Assembly (NCBI GenBank): GCA_963920765.1
Contig: OY987243.1
Span: 12,648,001-12,712,000 of the forward strand
Direction: 5' to 3'
Length of the DNA stretch: 64,000 bases
Origin: Ulota crispa
Taxonomy: Eukaryota; Streptophyta; Bryopsida; Orthotrichales; Orthotrichaceae
In this document: positions 11,924 to 26,015 of the stretch, piece after piece
How positions within the stretch are numbered: position 1 is the stretch's first letter
How the letters are laid out: each line of letters opens with the position of its first letter
Notes under the pieces: model-generated
What the model was told of the DNA's origin: nothing
The model's input: only the letters and a program-made list of their open reading frames with translations
Database searches by the model: none
Translations under genes and position numbers: made by a program

Positions 11924-13917
11924 CACATATTAAAACTCAGACCTCCTGAAGCAGCTACAGCACTTAAAGAAAACTACTGTAACGATCAGTAGTTGACATT
12001 AGGTTTTCCGGTGAGCGCAGCTTCATGCCGCCCATTAAAATCAGTATCATACATTATTCCGATATTCAGCAGCGAGGACTAATTAGAGAATCAATGTCGT
12101 TAACTCTCGCTACCACAGCACGCATTTGCATGTCCCAGGTGTTCTTCACAAAAAATTTCGTCTTCGGGAGTCAGACTCCTGGGTAAGATGGGCATCTATG
12201 ACAAGTTGACAACCACGCAGTCAACCGAGACAGAAGCAGGTACAAAAACATGTTCAGGAGTACCAACTCGAGGAAACCCTATTGAAAGACATCGAATTTT
12301 TTTAGCAATAACACCCGACATTGGGATGCTGTTTCAACCTCACGATTGGTTCAAAGGACTTCCCAATATTATTACAAGAACGATCGACCCCTAATGATTT
12401 CATGTTCTCAACCACTGGAGGAACCGGAGATTAGTAAAGCCAAACTATTCTTCAGCATACAAGCACATCTCATTGACAAGTAATGTGTTGACAGGTTACT
12501 CGGTGCACCGTCTCTATGATTCAAGAAACCGTACATAGTTTACAATACGTAATGGACTCAACAGGACAAACCCTACAAGAAAATAAGAAATGCTTACTAA
12601 CCGACAGGTGCTCACAAATTATATGAACTGCATTGATAAACTGCATTCTGCCATCGAACTGTAGGACAAAGAACGGTTCAAAATTGGTTGCAACATTACA
12701 TACCTGATCCAGCCTCAAGTTTCTTGCAGCGGCGGCAGTACTGGTGAAAAATGCCTCGCCGACCTTCGCCCTGAAATGCGCACAAGACGTTGATCCCGAA
12801 GGACCTCTGCAACTGAACAATGGCGATTGCGAGAGGTCAACTGATCCTGGCAAAGAATCGGCAGGCGGGCGGACGAGAAAGAATGAGGACGACGGTGCCA
12901 AGGGCATAAGATTGTTGAAGCGAACGAGCTGATGCGTTGCTCAACGGGCGGCTGAGATGCGTCGATCCGGCGGCCATGCAGATGAGCTACCCTATAACCC
13001 ACTTTGGTTTCACACTGTTCTGTCTGTTTCCCGCTTGTTATTCCTAATTACTCAGTTTCACACTGACTCATCCGCAGAAAACTACGCCAGTCAAGCACCA
13101 CAATTTCTGCCAGCTCTGTCCACACGTTCGCATGCGTGATTCCAGTTATTTACAACCCTCTCTAATTGCGCACCCCGGCTTCATTTCATAGGTTGATCCA
13201 TATGATCTCATTCGCCCCATTATCATCAAGATTCTTTCGTAGGTTCTCCGAATGTGCGGAGTTAGCAGTTATTAGTTGCACCAAGGAACAGTTTTCGATA
13301 TGATCGTCGCTAACACAGCAAGAAGTAGAACAGTTCGAAAAATGCTGGTCTAAACAAATGCTCTCGGCCTTGCCACCAATCTCCTACAGAAGGCCACAAA
13401 AATCACGTTACCTGGTTACGAAATTGAAACACTAATCTGATGCAAAGGAACAGAAACAGTGAATCACAGAAACTAGGCTACGTATTTGGAATCTTATCTG
13501 CTGCTTGCAGCAATCAACGCTGACGTAAGCTGCTTTCCAATATCCTATTAAAAAGGAACACATATTCAGCCATGTGACACAATTCTTTGTGAGCTTATAG
13601 CTCTTTCATTAATATAACTATCTCTGTCAGCAAAATCATCTCTTGGTTCTACTAATCCTAAATACCTAAAGTGACACTTCAAACTAGTTCAACACTTCCA
13701 TTTACCAATCTATGTGCCGTCAATGTGATGCACTCGAGCACATGTTGAGCATTCCACATCAGCCCAGAATCTCCTACGCAAGACCTGAAGTCAGCTTTTG
13801 AATCTCCTAATCCTCCTTCATGGAGTTTCAGGATAAAACTAGAATCCTCTTGAAAAGTGGATAAGCCAATACTACGTGCAGATTATAATAGAGCTCCTAC
13901 TCGTCTTCTCAATCACA
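11924..13917. other. Upstream region of carrier copy A and 3' flank of RABH; possible 5' UTR exon
   Basis: A minus-strand open stretch at about 12706-12907 ends in a good donor (GATCAG|GTATGT) and is GC-richer than its surroundings. It could be a non-coding first exon of carrier copy A, because the carrier has a splice acceptor just upstream of its ATG. This is inference. The predicted peptide resembles nothing I know. From 13000 to 13917 I see nothing beyond the RABH 3' UTR region. Confidence 0.3.
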
Positions 13918-15604
<1,687 letters not shown>

Positions 15605-16590
15605 CCCCGTGGAGCCCATTCAGTCCCCTTTCACAGCCTCACACCTTCAGATCTTGCGACCTTCTACCACTGCTTTCTCAAAAAAGTTACCTCGAACTTC
15701 CTTCCGCCACATTAGCTACCTCGGATCTGCACTTATAACCGATTCGCAAAACCCGAGGCTCCAGAACACACCGCACTTAGGGTTAGCAACTCCAACTCAC
15801 TCTCTCACCCCTGCAACTCTCTGAACTCAAACAATCTTCGAATCCCGATCCCGAGATCGTAAACCAGCCACCAAACTAGACCAAGACGAATCAAAACTAC
15901 AACAAACCGTCTCCCTTACGAATATGATCCTAGAATATCTTCAAAGTTCAAACCCTCTCCCGCGCACAAAATACAAGCTTCGATCCACGAAGCGGCAAAA
16001 GGCAACAAACAGAGAGTTCGAAACAGATCTCGATTCGGAACCAGCTCTAGTACTCCACACCAAAGAGGAGAAGGCAACCCCGGAAACAAGGATGACCACT
16101 GATGCGGAGCGCTACACTAGACTACTAGGTCTGATGTACCCTGAGGGAAAAAGGGACCGTGTGTCTACTTGATGGCATTGGATGATTCCAAGCCCAGCCA
16201 GGCAGACTGTCAGTGACAATTGGACAATCACGCCGAGATGGAGAAATCGGCATGGGCAATCATGCAAGAGCGCCACTGGCAGATCTCATAAGCTTAGCCT
16301 CTGCCTTCCTGCACTGCTCTGCATTCTTCGGCTCGTCGACGTCGACGTCCTCGAAACGGAGGAATGCAGACCGCCGGAGCCGCGCTGGAAGTCCATTTTG
16401 AAACGTTCCGGGTATCGATCGAGAGACCCGGGTAGCAGTATAGAACATTCTGGACCTTAGCTAAATACATTCGGGCGGGCAGTTGAAGTATTTCGGTTGC
16501 CCACATATGTTAACTTTATTGGCTCTGGACCGCAGAGGAGACTTTGCATCGAGAAACTACCTGAGTGAGTTGGTCAGCGCACATGCGGTG
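15605..16590. other. Upstream region of RABH, no recognisable gene
   Basis: This divergent flank contains short frames on both strands, for example 15924-16172 and 16182-16460, without family resemblance. It probably holds the RABH promoter and 5' UTR. Confidence 0.4.
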
Positions 16591-17010
16591 TAAGGTAGAA
16601 GCACCTCAATGTAACACTTTTGTTAGGTCAATTCACTTGGAGTGTGCATCAAGGTTTTGAAATTGTAGAAGAGTTAGGAAACTAGCAAAGAGTGCTAGAA
16701 AATTGTTTTTGGAACTTTTTGAGATTGTATGAATTAACTACAAATCATTGAAGGTAAATCCCTTGACTCACCCATTGTCAACACTAGACCCTCACTAAAA
16801 TGATTGTATTGAAATGAAAAAACGACCACATAAAGATCATGTAACATGAAATCCTACATTGCCACCAATACAATTTTGTGTTCCTATGCTCAATTATGCT
16901 AACAAGTTGAGTTAATCTCCATATCCAATTTGGAAGTCTATTGTGCTTGATTAAGCATTGTTTTAGGGTTCCATACACAAATTGCGTCTGATTAAGGTGC
17001 ACCTACCTTA
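16591..17010. mobile_element. MITE-like element, family A (TIR TAAGGTAGNAGCACC)
   Basis: The left end reads TAAGGTAGAAGCACCTCA. The right end reads AAGGTGCACCTACCTTA, an imperfect reverse complement. It is about 420 bp, AT-rich and has no coding capacity. The same ends recur at 20171, 33793, 40184 and 42868. Confidence 0.55.
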
Positions 17011-20000
17011 TTTTGTCCCGCCATCCGCTAGCCTCTAACAAGCAACGTGGCGAGGCATGGTTGAAGGCGGATTTCTAATCCTTGGCGGAGCAGGTGGCGG
17101 AGTAGTGCTCCACGCACATGCCTTGCTACGCCACTCCACTCCACCAGGGTAGGTTTTTTTTTGTTTTTTCTTGGTAGATTAGACACACCCATACTTGACC
17201 ATTTAAGTTTTTTTTTTTTTTTTTTTTTTTATATATATATATTTATGTAATAGAAAATCAAGTCTACTTTCCAAATCAACTTGAATCATGTCAATCCAAG
17301 TAAAACTCCACCAAGGAGAATTTTACAAAAACAAACACTTTGATATTTGCTAGTGTTGCAAAATGTACTATTTTGGGAAACTAATAATGTTCTCTCCTTT
17401 CAAAAGATTGCATTTTTGAAGTTTAGGATAGAATGTCTATTTCTAACCAATCATACCAAATTTTGAAATTTATGAGTAAAATATGTAATTTTGGTGAATA
17501 TTAAATGATAAATGCTTCTAAATTTCTTTCATTGAAATCATAAACTTTTTTTGAGTGTTTGACCGTATAGATAATTATTAAACATCATGATTTTTATTTT
17601 CTCTTTTGAAGCAAACTTCATCAAAGTTACAAAAGTACCATTTTATAACACATCTATGTTTTGCCCTTACCCCCTTGGGCCTTCAAGGGTTAAAGGGCAA
17701 AGTTGCAACTCATAGGGTACCTATTGGCAACTCTCGACTAACCTAAAAACCACTTGAATATGTTCCCATAGTGGCATTAGATGGTCCCAATCCCAACCAC
17801 CCCAAGGTAGCTTAGCAACTGACATATGACAGAAATTACTTGTGCAAGTGACATTCACTGCTCCAATATGAATTCAACATTGTGTGGTGAAAACCTCAAA
17901 TTTAGGGTGCAAGATTGCAGAGGGGTCAAAAATGGATGTGCCTACCTTAGACAAACTGGCATCTAACAATACAATACAAGCAGGTAACCAAAAAATGGAC
18001 AAAACTGGATTAAATCAATGACAATTGCACTTTCATCCAAAATTGTACTAATATGAGTAAGTTTCATCCAAAGTCTTGCAAATTTGGTGTGTGCCTGTGG
18101 AGGGAATTGGCGATTCATCCAATTTTTCATCAAACTTTTATAGTGTTATGGGTGTCAGTAGAATCGAGGCAAGGTTTGGGCGAATTTTAGCCAGAAAAAT
18201 GAAACCCTGCGCCAAGGGTTAACTAGCTGGATAAATGTGCACACATCATTTGATGTTTTAGTTTTAGCTAAATTTTTCTTACCTACGTGGAGTCTGGGGT
18301 GCGGGTTGCTCTATCGTACGGTTCTTGTTTTTGACAAATTTTTGCCTAAATTTTACTTCAATTGCCTCTTGCCAATATTTTAAGAAATGTGTGTGAAAAA
18401 GTGGATGGAATCATCACCTCCTAGATGAACATGCACAATTCATTTGTTCATTCCAATTTTAGCCAATTTTTCCTTACATGTGTGCATGTAAAGAAAGAGT
18501 CTGTCTACCATGATAGAAACAAAATCAAAACCCTGCTCTACCTTGACAAATACAAAAAAAAAAACCCTGCTGGAACCTCAAATGAAATTCCACTTGCTAA
18601 AAAAAATGTTCAGCGCTAGCGGTTGGCGCTAGTAGAGGCAAAATCCGCCTCTCCGTTAGGTGGAGCAGGATGAAAACCATCCACCACCACCGGCACCCGC
18701 CAGTGTCACCGCTCCTTTGCACGGAACAAGTGAGGATTTAGGTGGAAGCACCCATATCCGATAACTTAAGCGATTTTGTAGAAAACTACAAAGAGCTTGA
18801 GGCAAAAAGTATTTCTCCCATGTAGGAAGATAAGTAATATTGGGATTGCAGATTTTTCATAATTTTATTTGTCAAACTAATATTACTTTAGATTTTGGGA
18901 GTCAAAAAGTGTTCCACACCCATTGCCAATATCTAAATGTATGCAATTCCAATACTAGCCAAACTACTTTTAGCTCATTACTTCCTACCTCACTTTTGGA
19001 CATGTGGCATGACTTAAATAGTCCCAACCTTAAAAAAGCCAGAAAAATGCATTCCAAAGCACCTATCTTTGCTCATGGTGGAAATAGCACACCCTACTAG
19101 TTGGGAATGGGGCGGTGGTGGCAATGGGTGCTTTTACCTTAGTCAGTAAAGTAAGGTAGATAATCCCATATCCAACCCTTTAATGATTTGGGGTACCACA
19201 AGGCTGAGGTATGGGAAAATTTAGGAAAAAAACCTCTAAGACAACAAGCTATCATGGAACAATGTTTTTGTGGAAAAAGGTATTGTAGAATATTTTGTAT
19301 GAAAGGGCAAAGCTCCAACTCATAGGACCTTAACAACAATTGTAGACTAATCTTAAAATTGCTTGGATGTGTTCCCATTACGGCACTTGACTATCCCAAT
19401 CCCAACCCTTCCAAACTAGCTTAGCAACTGTCATGTGATAGGATTTGCTTGTGCAAGTAGTGTTCACTGCTCCACTTTGGGTTGGAGAGTGTATGGTGAA
19501 CACCTCAAGTGTAGAGTGCGACATTGAGGATTGGGCAAGTATGAGTATATCTACCTTAGGGATAGTCAATCCTTCTTCACTCCATTCTCAATCTTTGAAG
19601 AATGCAAATGCGATATAGTCTATCCTTGATTTGAGGAGGCCATTTTCTTTTAAGATTGACAAGTTTTCATTTTTACCTTTAATGAAGAAGAATGACTTTA
19701 AAACTAAATTGCACATGAAATCCTATCCAAAGTGTGTCTCTTTTATATTTTGCTTGTCTTGCTTTGCTAGAGTAGCATGCTTTCTTATTGCATCATCATT
19801 TTTAAGTCAACTCATTCTCCATTCTCCATTTTTGTTCTCCACCACCCAATAAAAGGGAGCCACATCTTCTTCATGAAGAAATACTCCCATTGGCTCCTAT
19901 TTTGGCTTCACAACTTCTCTTTTTTTTAGTAGAATTTTCTTTTTTGGACAAGGGATGACCACCCCTAGTATCTTACTTAAAAAGGAGTCAATGCTACATG

Positions 20001-20170
20001 GGCAAAGCCTCTTATAATATAGATGTTTGTTTTTGAGTAAAGAAATAAAAGATCAATTGCACTCCAAAAGTATGAGAGAGCCCAAGATGGGGAAAAAGTG
20101 AGGGAGCTGCCAAAAAGTTGGATTAGACTAAGTTTGGGTTGTGTTCAATCTTTGCTTGAGCACATTCCAA
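17011..20170. repeat. Gene-free AT-rich block with diverged repeats
   Basis: No gene is recognised. Homopolymer T and TA tracts lie at about 17206-17242. A roughly 250-bp segment at 17690-17948 is a diverged direct copy of 19305-19558; shared words include GGGCAAAG, CAACTCATAGG, GTGTTCCCAT, TCCCAATCCCAAC, AGCTTAGCAACTG, TTGTGCAAGT and the terminal CTACCTTA. Family-A-like ends bracket 18738-19141 and 19152-19558. A segment from about 19559 to 19970 resembles the GGGTAGTCACACCTTC family seen in the glyoxalase introns. Confidence 0.5.
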
Positions 20171-20568
20171 TAAGGTAGCTGCCCCCATAAGCGTGGAAAT
20201 AAGGGTTTTGGAGTAGGTAAACAATTGACTAACTTTGAAAAAAATATTGTATGTTGGAAAGAGGAAACTAAAAATATTGGCATCAATTTCAAGGATTCAA
20301 CTACAAGCATTTGTTCACAAAGATTTTTCAAAGTCCAAAATCATTGAAATTGTAGGAATCATGTGTAAGAGATGCTAAAAACAAGACTTGTTGGTTCTTA
20401 AATAGTGAGATGGTACTCAAAACCTCATGCTAGTCACCCACAACCATCACTTCATCACCCATAACCATCACTCAGTCACCCACAATCATTTGCTTTTTTA
20501 TTAATTAGCCCTTGCTATTGTCAGGTGACGACCATGGGGACACAGCGCTTATGGATGCTGCTACCTTA
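20171..20568. mobile_element. MITE-like element, family A
   Basis: The left end is TAAGGTAGCTGCCCCCATAAGCG. The right end GCGCTTATGGATGCTGCTACCTTA is its imperfect reverse complement. The interior matches 40184-40622, including the tandem phrases 'atcacccacaaccatcact' and 'cttaaatagtgagatgg'. It is non-coding. Confidence 0.65.
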
Positions 20569-23415
20569 ATACTAACGAAATAACTTTTCTAATGTTACTC
20601 AAAGTAAGGAATCCTTGAATCTAACTTGAAAATTGTTAAAACATGTTTGGGCGATCTTAAGAGGACTTACAAATAAGTTGGAGACAGGTTAGATGATGGT
20701 AAGATAAAAGTTAATGACTTTATATCATAGTAAACTCAAAGCGTTTATAAATAACAAAAATGTAGGAATAAGCACAAATTTTTATTTGAAAGCAACATGA
20801 GAAACACTTGGGAGTTATATATGGAATTGCCTTGGTATTGAAGAACACCATAAATCCATCTATGTGGCTATAATATAGACTAACTTGATATACACTAAAT
20901 ATCTTTATAGAAGCAAACTCTTGAAAGTGTATCTCTCACATAAGAGTGTAGTATATTGGCACATGTTTGGCACAAGTTGGACATGTATGGTAATATAACA
21001 TTCAACTTTACAAAAATTTGATATCTCATAAATCAATTGGTCTAGAGTCTCATCCATATGTATTTTTAAAAAATCAATATTTCAAAACTGGTTTAGAATC
21101 TAATCTTTATGCATCATTATTTTGGTTTGTTTTTGAGACCAAAAATACCAATTGCTTTCATTACAATGCTACTCTTAATACTTTGCCAAGGGTGCTTAGC
21201 TTTTTATTGATTTTCTAGGACATAGGTGGAGGACATTTGGTGTTTTGTATTTTGGGACATGACTTACTGTTTCAACTTCCACCAAAAAGTTTTAGGAAAT
21301 TTTGGAAAAGGACATGGTTGGAGGGCACTTGGTGGCTATATCTTGCACATCCATTCTTGCTTCAACTTACAATAAAATATTCTAGAAGGTTCTAGAAATG
21401 GGCACTTTGAAGAAAATCCTCCCACTTAGTAGTATAGATAGATAAATATTAATGACAATTTATGAAACAAATAAAAGAATAGATGTCAATCCAAAAAAAT
21501 ACTAATTTGTGATGCACAGGATATTTGATATTGCAAATTTGGATTTTAAAATTATTCCAATGTGTCACTTTAACCCCTAAAATTCTTTTATGTTTAGAGG
21601 CCCAAAATTGCTTCAAAATACTTGTCCCCAAACCAGGGTGAAAATCTTCATTGAAATTTATTTTTTAACAAATCCAACCTTAGGATCCTTTGGTTGATTT
21701 GCACAAGTACATTATCCCAAAATTTCAAAATGAATATCCCCACCAATTGCAAGATCAATGTGCCTACACTTCAAAATGTAGGTTTTTCTAGTCCTCCCAA
21801 AAGGTGAAGTTTTGATTTTCAAACTTTTTAGAAAAAAACACATATGTTGTATTCCTTGTGCAATTTTTGCAATATGTTGGAAAATGGGTTGAAAGCATGT
21901 ATAAAAAAATTTAACCAAAAAAAACTTTGGATTCATTCTAACAAAAATTGTAAAGTGAAAGGTATTGATGAATTAAAGATATAACTAATATGCTAATAAG
22001 TTTTGGAAGAATTTGAAAATTGTTAATCCCAATGGCGAGAATGCTCTAACAAACAATTTGTAACTTTATTTTTCATTTTCATTTGAAAATTTTCAAAATT
22101 GAGAGTAAAAGATAACTTTATAAGTTTTTTCTACCCTCTTACTACCTTCATTGCCCGCAAAAGAAAACTCCTTTTAACTCTTATCTCATTATTTGGAATT
22201 GAGTGATTCAATTTTTTTTGAGTAGGTATCAATCTATACAATTCTATAAAAAATTAAAAAAAAATAGAATATATTTTTTGCTGCCTGGTTTAACATTGAA
22301 ATTGAAAAAACCTTTTAGCTTTTGCAATACTTATCCAAATGACATGAAATGAAGCTTCACATGTAGGTTATGATGAGTAGCATCCATCCTAAAAGTTTCT
22401 AGAAAAATTTCCAAATTATGAAGTTAATAGAGCCTCCCCAAGTTCTCATAAAGCTCAAAGTGGGTTCCTTGGGCCTTTCGGGGTTAACAATCAAAATGGT
22501 TTGTTGCATTACGGTGTCATTTTTTGCATATATGAAAGTTTGATTATAACTATTATTTAAGGATTTCTATATGAGAAGACATTTGTTTCTTCTTTTTTCT
22601 AATATGTGCATAACAATTCAAATTTGAAATTTGGCAATATAAGAAAACAAGCCTAAGCAAATAGTCTAAAATCATTGCAAATGTCCACAATGCTTATTAA
22701 ATGACTTGATTATAGTCATTGTGGAATAACCATAGGGCACATGGTTTTCTTATACTATGAGTAAAATATATGTAAACTCAGCAAAATCTATGAATAAAAT
22801 TTATAAAACATCTACTTTTCAAATGTGCATTGAGGTGAACTTGTGAGTAGTGATTTTTCAAGTGCATTTGAAAAAGGAAAAAGTAAGCCTAATTGTTACT
22901 CAAAGAAAATTCAAAACGGTAATTATTTTGAACAAAATGAAGAGCGTGAGCCCTAGTATATAGGCATAGATTTTAGCATGTTATTAAATTTTCAGTCTTT
23001 TTAGGCTTAAAAACTATGTTTTAAGTAATCTTGCATTCACTTTTCATTTATTCTAGTTTCAAGATTTTTCACAACTACGAATACAAAGTAGGAAAGAAAT
23101 AGAGAAGTTTATGTGACGAAGCCTTCCAAAAGCATGGAGAAGTTGCATAGAAAGTATGCTTGAGATAGATGGAAGCTTCTTAAGAATATAAATTGACAAA
23201 AAGTTGTTTGAGGAATTAGCTTCTTGATAAGTTTTTCCAATATGTGAGAGATTTTACTGCTTCTGACTTGTGAGTATAAATACAACTCAAGCTTGAGTAT
23301 ATTTTTAATCTTTTCAATACATCTTTTCAAGTTCTAATCCATTGATTGGGCAATGCTCTTGTATTCTTCCTATTCTTCCTGCTAATGTGGGTTTGATTCA
23401 AAAGAATTCCTTCAT

Positions 23416-23476
<61 letters not shown>

Positions 23477-23825
23477 TTGAAGAATTGTCATTAGAAGTTC
23501 AGTGTAGAGATTTTTTAACATAAAAAAAGAAAAATTAAATACTTAGCAAGATAAAATACCTCTAAGCACATCATTATAAGATAAAAGATAGAATGGAAAC
23601 TTCAAAATTTGGTGAAATTTCATTGTTTGCTACAAAAAGTTACCCAGATTTTCTAGGCGTAACAGCAAACATTATCGAAGAGGAATTTATCTTTAATTTA
23701 GCTCAAAAAAATAATACTCCTCGATCATGTTTCAACTTTTTATGGATTTCTGATTTCCTCTCTGGGACAACCCTCTCACCCTCTCAAATGCTAATCCCAA
23801 GCGAATAAAAAGATCTTTACAATTT
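20569..23825. other. AT-rich gene-free stretch with a long (AT)n tract
   Basis: No recognisable gene or family motif is seen on either strand. A nearly pure AT dinucleotide tract of about 50 bp lies at 23424-23475. The many short frames are low-complexity and AT-driven. Confidence 0.5.
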
Positions 23826-24256
23826 GGGGAAATTACAAATAGGGGTATGGGAACGTAAACACAGATAGGGGCGTGGTTTCAAAATAATTACAAATAGGGG
23901 CACAATTCAAAAAATATATAAATTTTTTTGTAAACTTTTTTTGGTTTGGACATTCATTACAAGAAATTGTGTCCTAATTGACATGTCTGAGTTGACTAAA
24001 TGTGTCTAAAATGATAAAAAACTATCGAATTGGACAATTTATTTGGCCATGTTGATTTGAACATATTTTTGTCATTTTGAACAATTTTCCTTGTAGTGAT
24101 TGGTTGATTTAAACAAGGGATGACAATTTTTGGAAATTTTTAAATTTTTTGGAAATTAGCTAGCATTGAATGTGATGTATCTACCAACCAATGTCTAAAC
24201 CAAAAAATTTACAAAAAAAATCACAATTCTTTCATGCCCCTATTTGTAATTTCCCC
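23826..24256. mobile_element. MITE-like element, family D (TIR GGGGAAATTACAAATAGGGG)
   Basis: The ends are a perfect 20-bp inverted repeat: left GGGGAAATTACAAATAGGGG, right CCCCTATTTGTAATTTCCCC. The subterminal word ACAAATAGGGGC is repeated again inside the left end at about 23888. It is 431 bp and non-coding. Confidence 0.65.
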
Positions 24257-26015
24257 TTACAATTTTGAGGGGTTGGAGTGGGTATGCCCCGGAACACGGT
24301 GTGAACGAGGTTTGCCCGAATGGGCGGCATTTGATAGAAATATCATTGAAAGCCGTTTGAAGCAGCCGGTCATCCCGCCTTTGTCGCTTCACCCCGCGTG
24401 ATTCTTTGGTGGCTCTTCCTCCGTTGCAGCTCGCCCCGATCATCGCCGAGTCCACGCGCTTCAAAGCGATCGCGGCGTTGTACCTCAGAAGCAGTTGGAG
24501 CCAAGTTGGTAAGCGTTCCAGATTGAGTAGTTACATTCATTGCTTTCTTTATTATGTTTTGTATTCACTAGAGTTGTGCGGTTTTGATTTAAGACACTGC
24601 CACAGGAATACACAGCAAACGTTTGTTAATTTCCCTCTGTCAGTTTCAAAAAAAATCCACATCTTCCCTGTGAGAGGTTAAACATTTCTGACTGTTTTTT
24701 CTGTGATTTTTCCCTCTGTCACATTTCCCTGTTAGAACTCAGGAAATTCATATGCAAATCCCTACAAGAAAATTGACGAGAGTTTGATGTGATATAGTCA
24801 AACGTGTGGAAGTCATGAGCGCTGTACTGCACGTTGTTCCATAGTTTTGTTACGTTAAGTTATCCGCGGACCATGATTTTGTGTACTGGTTGCGAAAGTT
24901 CTGGCCGCTCGTGCCGGAAACGTCAGTATTTCAAGATTGGTCAAGTCGTTAAGAATGGTTCACGGAAATCGGCCGCTCTGCAAAGTAAGCCGACGACGGC
25001 CGCGTGGTACAGATTTCTTGACCTGTTCTAAGGCTATTTATGATTGTTCGGAGTCCTAACTTCGACACAGTTCGGCGTTCTCAATCGACAGTTTCTTGAG
25101 AACCGGATATACAATTGGCAGTGCGTGAATGTTTTTGAGACGTCGAGAATGTTTCTGTCGGTCCTGATGTCATTTGTTCGAAGCCGCAATATTGCATGGT
25201 CCGTGAATCGTACTTCTGTTATACGTTGAAGATTTGCGTACTCATTGCCAGCCCTGTGCAGGTAACGTTGTCACTTCAAGATTGGAGAGGTTGCGGGGAA
25301 TGATTCATGAAACTCTTTGATGTTGCTACATCGGCCGTCAGCGTTGCGGTACTGATTTCTTGACATATCCAGGTACGGTCATGTTTGATCCGAGCCCTAA
25401 AACACAGGCTATTGTTTGCGATTGACAGTTTCTTGAGAACCAGACATAGAAATGAATGACAGTCGGTTTCTGCAGCAAAGTATTCATAAAATCGGTGAAA
25501 TATCTCACAGGTATTCTCAATCTTTGGTACGAAATCTCGCAATTTCGCATTTGGAGATAGAAAATGTTTAAATTATAATGTAATCCCTGTTCAGTCCGGT
25601 TAAGAAATTTTATGTATTGAGTAAAGAGGACCATTCCATCACTATAACCTATACAGGAAATATTGAAGTTCAAGAAAGTCATGTTCGTAAACAGATACAG
25701 TGTGCAATAATTACAGGGCATGTCAAGACTGTAAGTCTTGAAGCGAGTCCGGACAGAAATTAACCTGAATCCCAAGACCTAGCCTCCTTTAACGCGAACC
25801 GATCAATATTTCGAACTGAGAACCCTAACACTCTTTGCTTCGCCATCGATAGAATGTACTTAACCAGTCCAAGCACGGATGGTAAAGCTTAACAGCAGCA
25901 GGCATCTCTACCTGTACGTCTAACTGATTCATTTATTTAACACAAGCGCCTGTCCGAGAGTGGGATGGGAGTCATGGACATTGAAAGATCAGAAGGAATG
26001 TATGCTGAATTTGAA
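24257..26015. other. Upstream region of carrier copy B; possible 5' UTR exon
   Basis: A locally GC-rich patch at about 24400-24510 ends with a good donor (CAAGTTG|GTAAGC). It may be a non-coding first exon for carrier copy B, whose 5' UTR acceptor (GTGTGCAG) lies at about 26021-26028. This link is inferred only. No protein-coding gene is recognised up to the duplication boundary. Confidence 0.3.

Noticed and set aside
12706..12907. Minus-strand open stretch as a protein-coding gene
   Set aside because: The peptide matches no family I know and it ends in a splice donor; more likely a leader exon or chance.
23424..23475. (AT)n tract as a regulatory or origin element
   Set aside because: A simple dinucleotide repeat explains it; no supporting context.
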